A stretch of DNA of 5,474 nt from Candidatus Latescibacterota bacterium. GTDB taxonomy: Bacteria; Latescibacterota; MVCY01. The stretch is taken from assembly GCA_030669445.1 (NCBI GenBank), contig DAOVDP010000091.1, positions 1-5,474 on the forward strand. The letters run 5' to 3'. Shown here one piece after another: positions 1 to 5,317 of the stretch (positions are counted from its first letter, which is position 1; the number at the start of each line of letters is the position of its first letter). The translations under genes were made by a program, and so were the position numbers. A model generated the notes under the pieces. That model had not been told where the DNA came from and ran no database searches. It worked only from the letters and a program-made list of their open reading frames with translations.

Positions 1-916
1 TAATATCGCCATCTTCTGCTTTTAACTGATATGGCCCCTGATTGCCCTCGCTGCCGATGAATTCGTTAGTAGTAAATCGTCCTCGGGAGAGAGCCCCAGC
101 CAAGGTGACTCTGAACTGGGAGGAAGCGAACTGGCTATAGATGCCTTGAAGCTTATGCTCATATCTTCCCAGCTCTGTTTGGGTAAAAGAGAGATCGTAA
201 TCCCCAAGCACAACACTGAGATTATCCCTCTTAATCTGCACGAGTACCTTATCCAGATCCTGCAATTTTTCGGTGTTCCCTTCTGGCTGAATAGGACTGT
301 TCTGGTCGGTCAAAAGTGCTAAAACCTCGGTGTCCTTTCCGATTCTGCCTGAGATATTGAGTCTCAATGTCTGTTCCAGTGAGAGATCCCGGTCGGATCC
401 CACTGTTACGGCCAAGCTTTTGATCCCACTGATTTGAAGCTCCTCCCACTGGGCCGGTTTGGTTGTTTTTCGTCCAGATTTCCCTGAGGGCTCAATTGGC
501 GGTCTCTGGGGAAATTTGACCGAGGAACTTTCTACTGTAGCTATCACTCTGTGACGATAAACTCCTTGCAGAGGGGGGGTGAACTTCTGAAATCTCACCC
601 TCATCACCTTGTCCAGCGGGAGGGGTTCCAGGAAACTGATCTGATTCTCTGTCCAGTCGATCTCATAATCCTGCTGGCTGCTGACCCACACAGAGTCAAT
701 CCATACCTCTTCTGTCCCTTCAATAATTGAGTAGTCCCCTAAAGGATAAGGACCCGGAGTGCCGTTGCCGATTATCTGTATCTCCTCCCAAGGGAAATTT
801 TCTCTGGTTTGGGCAAAGCAGGCCGTTGTTGTCAGCAACGAGGTTATTGCCAAGCAGGGGAGAAACAAAAGATTCCCTATCCGGTATCGATCGAAAAAAC
901 CCGACTTTTTACTCAA
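1..916 (-). CDS. Large secreted surface/outer-membrane protein, N-terminal part (partial, runs off window)
   Basis: The frame is open from a TTG at 916-914 to the window edge, giving 305 residues with no stop. The N-terminus is a clear Sec signal peptide: basic residues in positions 3-12, a hydrophobic core at about 13-31, and an ACFA|Q cleavage site near residue 35. Residues 60-100 (GDYSIIEGTEEVWIDS, then DYEIDWTENQISFLEPL) and 178-244 (LNISGRIGKDTEV, DQNSPIQPEGNTEKL, LDKV, VVLGDYDLSF), followed by EGNQGPYQL near 290-298, match from memory a recurrent module of large uncharacterised beta-rich surface or outer-membrane proteins in FCB-type candidate phyla, loosely reminiscent of SprA. The exact function is unknown. 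The TTG start overlaps the NHL gene's TGA (TTGA), with AGGA four bases upstream, so translational coupling is likely. No in-frame ATG or GTG lies in the short stretch upstream, and the signal peptide fits this start. The length cannot be judged because the 3' end is missing. A barrel location is inferred. Confidence 0.85.
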   Translation of the reverse strand, partial: MSKKSGFFDRYRIGNLLFLPCLAITSLLTTTACFAQTRENFPWEEIQIIGNGTPGPYPLGDYSIIEGTEEVWIDSVWVSSQQDYEIDWTENQISFLEPLPLDKVMRVRFQKFTPPLQGVYRHRVIATVESSSVKFPQRPPIEPSGKSGRKTTKPAQWEELQISGIKSLAVTVGSDRDLSLEQTLRLNISGRIGKDTEVLALLTDQNSPIQPEGNTEKLQDLDKVLVQIKRDNLSVVLGDYDLSFTQTELGRYEHKLQGIYSQFASSQFRVTLAGALSRGRFTTNEFIGSEGNQGPYQLKAEDGDI

Positions 917-1851
917 TAATTCCTGACCACCTTGAATTTCTGCACCCGGGAATTCCCACTGTCCAGGACATAGAGAAAATCATCGTTCGCTACTACATCT
1001 CGCGGTATCTGGAAAAATCCCTCTGCAGTGCCTTTGGCTCCGATTCTCTGGAGTAAATTCCCTTTCTCGTCAAAGACCACCACCCGATGGCCTCCGGTAT
1101 CAGCCACAAACACCTCTCCGAAAGAATTGATGCTGATTCCTTCTGGTTCTGAGAGCAGTTCCTCTCCGAAATAGAAGAGGAGACTTCCAAACTGATCAAA
1201 GACGGCTATCCGGTTGTTGCCGGAGTTGCAAACATAGGTGTTCTCTTCTCTGTCCAGGGCGAGACCGGCCGGGTTAAGTAGAGTCTCTGCCCCGAAACCA
1301 GTGAAGTCAACTTCCACCCTTCCAAAGGGATTGATCTTGATAAGCCGATTGTTTTCTGTGTCGGTTATGTAAATATCGCCGTAGTTAGAAATGGCAATCC
1401 CAGCTAACCAGCCGAAATCACCAGTTATCTCTGCCATAGGGGTTAAATCAGCATCAAAAGCCTGAAGACGACGATTATGTGAATCCACAACATAGAAATT
1501 CAGAGAGGTGCGAACAGCAACATCAGTCGGTTTGTTGAACTGACCCGGGTCCCAACCGAAGCTGCCAAACTGTACTAAGAACTTGCCTTTAGGATTAAAT
1601 TTCTGAATCCGGTCGTTTCCCGTATCGGCCACGTACAGATTGCCTAAGGGATCTAAGCAAAGACCTTGAGGGTCGAGAAATTCCCCTGGCCCGTTACCTG
1701 CAGTGCCGAAGGTCAGGAGGAATTCGAAACGGAATTTGCCTCTGGGGGGGGGAGATTGCCAGTAGCTCCTTGGTCCACATCCGAACTCACAGAGGAGGGA
1801 AAGACCAATAGTAGAAAGTAGGAAACGAACAGTATAATTCATACTTTTCAA
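913..1851 (-). CDS. Six-bladed NHL-repeat beta-propeller protein, secreted (possible lipoprotein)
   Basis: This gene encodes a 312-residue protein. An N-terminal hydrophobic segment (residues 9-20) ends in CEFGCGP. Cys25 could be lipidated, but Glu and Phe at -3 and -2 make a poor lipobox, so export is likely and lipidation uncertain. Six NHL repeats follow at about residues 58-96, 105-141, 148-184, 190-228, 233-271 and 279-308. Each has the P-x-G/D-(I/V/L)-A ... (L/V)YV-x-D-(T/S)-x-N-x-R-(I/V/L) pattern (for example NLYVADTGNDRIQKF and EVFVADTGGHRVVVF), enough for a closed six-bladed propeller. NHL propellers bind proteins, polymers or ligands; no catalytic residues are evident and the ligand is unknown. 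The start is TTG at 1851-1849, because AAAGGAG sits five bases upstream; the ATG three codons later would be 14 bases from it. A nine-C tract encodes Pro34-36. The last bases overlap the start of the downstream surface-protein gene, suggesting joint export or surface function. Confidence 0.9.
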   Translation of the reverse strand: MKSMNYTVRFLLSTIGLSLLCEFGCGPRSYWQSPPPRGKFRFEFLLTFGTAGNGPGEFLDPQGLCLDPLGNLYVADTGNDRIQKFNPKGKFLVQFGSFGWDPGQFNKPTDVAVRTSLNFYVVDSHNRRLQAFDADLTPMAEITGDFGWLAGIAISNYGDIYITDTENNRLIKINPFGRVEVDFTGFGAETLLNPAGLALDREENTYVCNSGNNRIAVFDQFGSLLFYFGEELLSEPEGISINSFGEVFVADTGGHRVVVFDEKGNLLQRIGAKGTAEGFFQIPRDVVANDDFLYVLDSGNSRVQKFKVVRNY

Positions 1852-1856
1852 GGATG

Positions 1857-1863
1857 CTCCTTT
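1857..1863 (-). promoter_or_regulatory. Ribosome binding site deciding the TTG start of the NHL gene
   Basis: Minus-strand AAAGGAG is followed by a five-base spacer and TTG at 1851. It favours the TTG over the in-frame ATG at 1842, which would lie 14 bases away. Confidence 0.7.
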
Positions 1864-1886
1864 GCTAAGTACGCGTTTTCACAAAT

Positions 1887-1892
1887 ATTATA
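1887..1892 (-). promoter_or_regulatory. Possible sigma70-type -10 element upstream of the NHL gene
   Basis: The minus strand reads TATAAT here, a perfect -10 hexamer, which would start transcription near 1880 and give a leader of about 30 bases before the TTG start. No convincing -35 hexamer is seen 16-18 bases upstream, where the end of the palindromic repeat lies. The call rests on one hexamer and the gene-proximal position, so it is tentative. Confidence 0.3.
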
Positions 1893-1909
1893 GCGTAACC
1901 TGATCATAG

Positions 1910-2005
1910 GAGATTCTTCGGCTGCGCCTCAGAATGACAACGTTTGTCACTGTGAATCCTTCGCTTACTGTCATTCTGAAGGAGCGATAGCGACTGAAGA
2001 ATCTC
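1910..2005. repeat. Imperfect palindromic intergenic repeat (REP/MITE-like)
   Basis: The outer arms GAGATTCTTC (1910-1919) and GAAGAATCTC (1996-2005) are perfect inverted complements. Inner arms CAGAATGACA (1930-1939) and TGTCATTCTG (1969-1978) are also perfect. The segments between the arms differ in length (10 and 17 bases), and a 29-base centre separates the halves. The half-unit (TGTCATTCTGA ... GAAGAATCTC) resembles, from memory, a dispersed short palindromic repeat common in many bacterial genomes and metagenomes. It fills most of the spacer between the glycosyltransferase stop and the NHL start. It could be a non-autonomous mobile unit, and as RNA it could form a large hairpin that stabilises or ends transcripts; neither is shown. 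No coding potential is apparent. Confidence 0.75.
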
Positions 2006-2077
2006 GCTCAGGGCAGGCTCCGTGAAGAGTCTTGTACCAAGCCATAAAATACGTCACCGTAATTGTGAATTAGAGCA

Positions 2078-3364
2078 CTAAGTTACTTTCAAGACAGCTT
2101 CATCAAATACTCGGGCAAGTTCGCCAGTGAGCCTCTGGCGATCATATTTCTGGATAATCTTAGAGGTTGTTCTCTTAAGCTTGCCTGTTCTGTATTGGTT
2201 GTAATAACCGAGGATAGCCTTTTTGATCCCTTGGATGTCGTCGGGGGGGACCACTATGCCGTTGCCTGTGGAGCGGACAATCTGGGCTGCTGCCCCTTCA
2301 GGCACACAGGCCAAAATAGGTCTACCGCTGGCGATGTATTCAAAGAGTTTGCTTGGGGTGACAGCTTCTGCTCCTTCGCTTTCATCCAGTGTTAGCCAGA
2401 GCAAATCAGAGCTGAGAAGCTGAACAACACTCTCTGAATGCGGGAGATAACCTCGAATATCCACAACACCCTGCAAGTTGAGCTTCTTCACTAAACGTTT
2501 GTTTTCCTCTCGAAACATTCCTAAGAAAACTAACTTGATTTCGTTGGCAAGTCCTGGTTCCTCGTCTAACATTTCTCTTACTGCTGATAGAAAATGTTTG
2601 GGGGTAACGGTGGCGTAGAAAGACCCACTGTAGGTCACTGTAAATTTGCCGGTAGATGAGGGTTTCCCTTCATTTTTAAAATCATCAGGGTCAAATCCAT
2701 GGGGAATCACAGTAAATTTTGAGGCAGCAGCTCTGGGATGTGCCTGGCGCAGGTTTTCTCTGAGCACCTCATTAGTGGAGACAACTCTGGCAGCTTTCCT
2801 GATCACCTTCTTTTCTAATACTTGATTCAATAATCGATGGATCGAAGTAGGGTAGTGAACAAACTGAAATTGTGTCCAAGCATCTCTAAAGTCAACCACC
2901 AGAGGCTTCCGGTAGAGTCTGCTCAAGAGGATACCGACAAGATGGCAGGTAAAGGGAGGGGCGGTGGTATAGATTAATTCCACTGATTCTTGGTGCAGAA
3001 TTTCTCTGGCCTTACTCAAGGCAAAAGGCAGCCAACCGAGTTTGTTGTCCGGCTGGAAAACCATCTGACTTAAGTAACTCAGCGTTCTGCGCAGGTTCTC
3101 CGCTGGCTCTACCGTCTTCTCTCTGTGCTGCAACCGCGAAAGCATCTTGAGCGGGTCAAGAGAACCAGTCCGAACTACTTTTGCTGCCGCAGGGATATCC
3201 TTCAGTAGTGAGGGGTCAAAGGCAAAATAACTGCCAGGTCTCACCGTCAGTATAATCGGTTGCCAGCCAAAACTGGGCAGGTATTTGACGAATTTCAGTG
3301 TTCGCTGTACCCCACCTAATCCCATGGGGGGGAAGTAATAGGTAATGAATAGGGCTTTTTTCAT
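2078..3364 (-). CDS. Glycosyltransferase family 4-type protein (GT-B fold)
   Basis: This gene encodes 428 residues from the ATG at 3364. The N-terminal domain opens with the GT4 signature ITYYFPPMGLGGVQRTLKF (residues 7-25, acceptor side). VDFRDAW is at about 157-163 and IPHGFDPDDF at 220-229 near the inter-domain linker. The C-terminal nucleotide-sugar domain has VTYSGSFY (243-250), a GYLPH segment (305-309) and the TPSKLFEYIASGRPI block (336-350), where the Lys339 and Glu342 positions normally contact the sugar nucleotide. The length is normal for the family. It probably transfers a sugar from a nucleotide donor to a lipid-linked or growing polysaccharide in the cytoplasm; donor and acceptor cannot be told. 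A TTG at 3370 is in frame, but the nearest Shine-Dalgarno-like GAAGG sits only three bases before it and nine before the ATG, so the ATG is preferred. The adjacent kinase tail supports an exopolysaccharide context. Confidence 0.9.
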   Translation of the reverse strand: MKKALFITYYFPPMGLGGVQRTLKFVKYLPSFGWQPIILTVRPGSYFAFDPSLLKDIPAAAKVVRTGSLDPLKMLSRLQHREKTVEPAENLRRTLSYLSQMVFQPDNKLGWLPFALSKAREILHQESVELIYTTAPPFTCHLVGILLSRLYRKPLVVDFRDAWTQFQFVHYPTSIHRLLNQVLEKKVIRKAARVVSTNEVLRENLRQAHPRAAASKFTVIPHGFDPDDFKNEGKPSSTGKFTVTYSGSFYATVTPKHFLSAVREMLDEEPGLANEIKLVFLGMFREENKRLVKKLNLQGVVDIRGYLPHSESVVQLLSSDLLWLTLDESEGAEAVTPSKLFEYIASGRPILACVPEGAAAQIVRSTGNGIVVPPDDIQGIKKAILGYYNQYRTGKLKRTTSKIIQKYDRQRLTGELARVFDEAVLKVT

Positions 3365-3390
3365 CCTCAAGCACCTTCGAAATTCACGTT

Positions 3391-3430
3391 AAAAAAGGCT
3401 GCTTTTGTAAGAATATAATAAAAGCAGCCT
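3391..3430 (-). terminator. Rho-independent terminator
   Basis: Reading the minus strand, AGGCTGCTTTT (3430-3420) and AAAAGCAGCCT (3406-3396) form a perfect 11-bp stem with a 13-base loop. It is followed by a T run (six T counting the last stem base). It lies after the stop of the kinase remnant and just before the glycosyltransferase, so it probably ended the original kinase transcript and now ends the isomerase transcript. The opposite strand also has an A-rich/T-poor flank that does not make a good terminator. Confidence 0.8.
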
Positions 3431-3440
3431 CTGTTTGCAA
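3412..3440 (-). promoter_or_regulatory. Candidate sigma70 promoter for the glycosyltransferase, overlapping the upstream terminator
   Basis: On the minus strand TTGCAA (3440-3435) is followed by a 17-base spacer and TATATT (3417-3412). These match the -35 and -10 consensus at 4/6 and 5/6 positions. The -10 lies in the loop of the intrinsic terminator and the spacer overlaps its first arm. Transcription would start near 3405, so new transcripts would carry only the second hairpin arm and could not re-form the terminator. The position, about 40 bases upstream of the start codon, is sensible. Functionality is inferred. Confidence 0.4.
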
Positions 3441-3493
3441 GGATATTTATCTCATTCCAGTTAGGCTTCTAATCGTTGTTTCACTTCTTAGAC

Positions 3494-3640
3494 TTAGGCT
3501 TTCTTTTTGCTCTTTTTATCTCCCGATACTGGATAGTGATAATAGTAGCAACGCGAGTAATAGCCGTATCGGCTATCAATATCGAAACCGTTAAGGACGC
3601 TGCCAACAACACGAGCCCCCACACTTCCCACTTCTACGCC
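3494..3640 (-). pseudogene. C-terminal remnant of an exopolysaccharide BY-kinase (Wzc/CpsD type)
   Basis: In the frame ending with TAA at 3496-3494 the minus strand reads VGARVVGSVLNGFDIDS, then RYGYYSRCYYYHYP, then a Lys-rich end (GDKKSKKKA). This is the typical end of capsular/exopolysaccharide tyrosine autokinases: the last beta strand with a G-x-VLN motif, a tyrosine cluster that is autophosphorylated, and a basic tail. The Walker A, A' and B motifs and the membrane domain are absent. The frame is closed by a TAA at 3682-3680 inside the isomerase gene, and family resemblance fades around 3625-3640, right at the isomerase stop. No convincing start codon or Shine-Dalgarno is present, so it is most likely a decapitated gene end left by a rearrangement, or an assembly join. 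It lies -1 relative to the isomerase frame with no slippery heptamer, so programmed frameshifting is unlikely. Confidence 0.7.
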
Positions 3641-4596
3641 CACCACATCCCACCCGTAGATTCGGTTAATAAGACCTCTTTAAGGAAGGCCACCGCTTTG
3701 GTAAAGCCTTCATTTACTGACATCAGACTGTCTTCATGTTCAATGGAGAGCACATCGTCATAGCCGACCATCCTTAAGGTGCTGACGAAGTCCTTCCAGA
3801 ACTCATAACCATGCCCATAGCCAACAGTACGGAATATCCAGGAACGGTGAATCTCGTCACTGTAAGATTTGGTGTCCAGCACGCCGTTTACTGAGCTGTT
3901 GAAGGGATCTATCTTGCAATCCTTGGCGTGGACATGAAAGATCGCCGATCCTAATTTTCTAACCGAGGCGATGGGATTCATACCCTGCCAGAACAGGTGG
4001 CTGGGGTCGAAGTTGGCACCGATTACCTCTCCTACCGCTTCTCTCAACCTGAGTAGAGTCTCGGTGCTGTAAACCACAAATCCCGGGTGCATCTCCAGAC
4101 AGATTCTCACTCCGTGCTGTTTGGCAAATTTCCCTGCCTTCTGCCAGTAAGGGATAACCTTCTCTTCCCATTGCCATTTGACAATCTGGCCAAAATCATC
4201 GGGCCAAGGACAGGTAACCCAGTTGGGATACTTAGCACCATCGGAGTCGCCTGGGCAGCCGGAGAAACCGATCACCCGTGTTATCCCCAGTTTCTCGGCC
4301 AGGAGCACCGTCTCCTCAAAAGTCTCGTGGTGTGCCTTGGCTATTTGCTGCTGAGGATGTAGAGGATTACCGTGACAGCTTAGGGCGCTGATCTCCACTC
4401 CTTTTTTGGCCAGCAGGTCTTTGAAACGCTGAAGCGCAGTCTGGCTTTCCAAAAGCTCAGCAGGTTTACAGTGGGGGTCACCAGGATAGTTTCCTGTGCC
4501 CAGTTCGACCACTAGGACACCATTCTGAGTGATGTAGTCCAGTGCCTCTTCCAGATTTTTCTGTCCAAACAGGGCAGTAAAAACTCCCAATTTCAT
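3634..4596 (-). CDS. Sugar phosphate isomerase/epimerase-like TIM-barrel protein
   Basis: This gene encodes 320 residues of the xylose-isomerase-like TIM barrel (AP-endonuclease 2 superfamily). Barrel strands and active-site motifs appear in order: MKLGVFTALF (1-10), VELGTGNYP (30-38), ISALSCHGNPLHP (69-81), IGFSGCPG (109-116), ICLEMHPG (165-172), ANFDPSHLFWQG (194-205), FHVHAKD (220-226) and LSIEHEDSLMS (283-293). By family analogy the divalent-metal ligands would be Glu168, Asp197, His223 and Glu286, all present, so it should be catalytic. The substrate is unknown; relatives isomerise or epimerise sugars, inosose-type cyclitols or hydroxypyruvate. No signal peptide is present, so it is cytoplasmic. 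The ATG start has AAAGGAGG eight bases upstream. The C-terminus GGMWWA appears native. It lies about 110 bases after the pilin-like gene and directly abuts the kinase remnant. Confidence 0.88.
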   Translation of the reverse strand: MKLGVFTALFGQKNLEEALDYITQNGVLVVELGTGNYPGDPHCKPAELLESQTALQRFKDLLAKKGVEISALSCHGNPLHPQQQIAKAHHETFEETVLLAEKLGITRVIGFSGCPGDSDGAKYPNWVTCPWPDDFGQIVKWQWEEKVIPYWQKAGKFAKQHGVRICLEMHPGFVVYSTETLLRLREAVGEVIGANFDPSHLFWQGMNPIASVRKLGSAIFHVHAKDCKIDPFNSSVNGVLDTKSYSDEIHRSWIFRTVGYGHGYEFWKDFVSTLRMVGYDDVLSIEHEDSLMSVNEGFTKAVAFLKEVLLTESTGGMWWA

Positions 4597-4604
4597 TATG
4601 CTGT

Positions 4605-4612
4605 CCTCCTTT
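4605..4612 (-). promoter_or_regulatory. Strong Shine-Dalgarno of the isomerase gene
   Basis: Minus-strand AAAGGAGG stands eight bases before the ATG at 4596. It is near-perfectly complementary to the 16S anti-SD, suggests high translation, and fixes this start. The rest of the 4597-4707 spacer shows no convincing promoter or terminator. Confidence 0.8.
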
Positions 4613-4707
4613 CTTTAGATGGTATTGTCTGATACTTACCGCAGAAACCGCATCGAATTGTCTAAGTTTGATATAGTCTTGACTGATTGTGAGTTACTGG
4701 TATTAGA

Positions 4708-5115
4708 TTAGTCAACCCTCAAGTGAGTCATAATCCCCCTCTGGTCAATACTCCACACATCTAAATCAGGGTCGGAATCTATATCTCCTGTGGCAGTTAC
4801 CCGATAAGTGCTGTCCGTCACTTGAGTCCAGGCATAGGCGTAAGGAAAGTCGAAGGGTATGTCGATAAAAAGCAACGAGTCTGACTCACCTTCACCGAGC
4901 ACATTTCTGATCTTGCCCCCGCTGACACCAATATAGTGTCCGTTTTTTCTGTGGTAAGCCTCTTCCTGAAGTACAATCTGATGAAGTATTAACGTGGCTT
5001 TCTCAACCGCTACCCTTTTAGGTGAAGAAGTAAACGTGGGGAGAGCCAACAAAACAATGGCAAAGAGAATAGCCAAGATTACCAAAAGCTCGTAGAGTTG
5101 TCTCCGCATCTTCAT
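4708..5115 (-). CDS. Type IV pilin/pseudopilin-like protein with atypical N-terminus
   Basis: This gene encodes 135 residues. Residues 8-26 (YELLVILAILFAIVLLALP) match the hydrophobic N-terminal helix of type IV pilins and type II secretion pseudopilins, with Glu9 in the place of the conserved Glu+5 and the usual Pro near its end. The helix continues amphipathically to an E-A-Y-x-x-K-N-G-H-Y segment (52-61), a common pilin pattern. The C-terminal part (TYRVTATGDIDSDPDLDVWSID, residues 103-124) resembles the final strands and Asp-rich loop of minor pilins. However, aligning Glu9 as +5 puts Arg4-Arg5 at -1/+1, so the Gly/Ala-Phe prepilin peptidase site is missing. It may be an unprocessed membrane-anchored pilin-like protein or a diverged pseudopilin. 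No Shine-Dalgarno precedes it; its ATG overlaps the upstream TAA (TAATG), suggesting translational coupling. A second ATG two codons on is possible. Confidence 0.75.
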   Translation of the reverse strand: MKMRRQLYELLVILAILFAIVLLALPTFTSSPKRVAVEKATLILHQIVLQEEAYHRKNGHYIGVSGGKIRNVLGEGESDSLLFIDIPFDFPYAYAWTQVTDSTYRVTATGDIDSDPDLDVWSIDQRGIMTHLRVD

Positions 5116-5288
5116 TATCTAACCAGAAGATAGACACTGTAGAGTATTACTACTATTAACAGAATAAACCACAACAGCGACAGCCCCATAGCAGTTCGAG
5201 GAAGCTGAGGCCTTCGGAGCTGTATCCGCCTTCCTCTGTCCGTTCCGGTTCTGTTAAACGAAAACCTTCGGTAGTTAGGTCGCCTCAT
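5115..5288 (-). CDS. Small Arg-rich single-pass membrane protein (57 aa), function unknown
   Basis: The frame runs from ATG at 5288-5286 to TAA at 5117-5115. The protein has an Arg-rich N-terminal tail (MRRPNYRRFSFNR at 1-13, more Arg up to residue 31) and one transmembrane helix at about 34-55 (MGLSLLWFILLIVVILYSVYLLV), ending in Arg57. The positive-inside rule places the basic tail in the cytoplasm. Support comes from this clean topology, from fitting the 200-base gap between two membrane-protein genes, and from the one-base TAATG overlap with the pilin-like gene, typical of co-translated neighbours. No good Shine-Dalgarno precedes its ATG, so it may be coupled to the membrane protease gene ending 29 bases upstream. 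The family is not recognised; a helper or assembly factor for the neighbouring membrane proteins is only a guess. Confidence 0.65.
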   Translation of the reverse strand: MRRPNYRRFSFNRTGTDRGRRIQLRRPQLPRTAMGLSLLWFILLIVVILYSVYLLVR

Positions 5289-5317
5289 TTCGCGGTAGTT
5301 ATTATCAGCAGATTGGT

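Noticed and set aside
22..449. Two short minus-strand ORFs (22-216 and 249-449)
   Set aside because: Both lie in other frames inside the long surface-protein reading frame, which has the signal peptide and family-like motifs.
727..1056. Plus-strand ORF of 109 codons
   Set aside because: It is antisense to the surface-protein start and the end of the NHL gene, with no recognisable domain.
993..1199. Minus-strand ORF of 68 codons inside the NHL gene
   Set aside because: Alternative frame of a gene with six clear NHL repeats.
2195..2423. Two overlapping plus-strand ORFs over the glycosyltransferase 3' part
   Set aside because: Antisense shadows of the conserved TPSKLFEYIASGRP region.
3634..3645. 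Programmed -1 frameshift joining the isomerase to the kinase tail
   Set aside because: The frames are related by -1, but no slippery heptamer or following structure is seen, and a cytoplasmic isomerase with a kinase tail has no precedent that I know of.
3476..3763. Plus-strand ORF of 95 codons over the kinase remnant and isomerase end
   Set aside because: It is antisense to the recognisable kinase tail and isomerase, starts with TTG without a ribosome site, and its hydrophobic look is the complement of the tyrosine-rich codons.
3959..4362. Minus ORF 3959-4177 and plus ORF 4087-4362 inside the isomerase
   Set aside because: Shadow frames of a well-supported TIM-barrel gene.
4620..4707. Promoter for the isomerase gene (TTGACT near 4707 and TATATC near 4672 on the minus strand)
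   Set aside because: The hexamers do not pair with acceptable spacing; the isomerase may be read through from the pilin operon.
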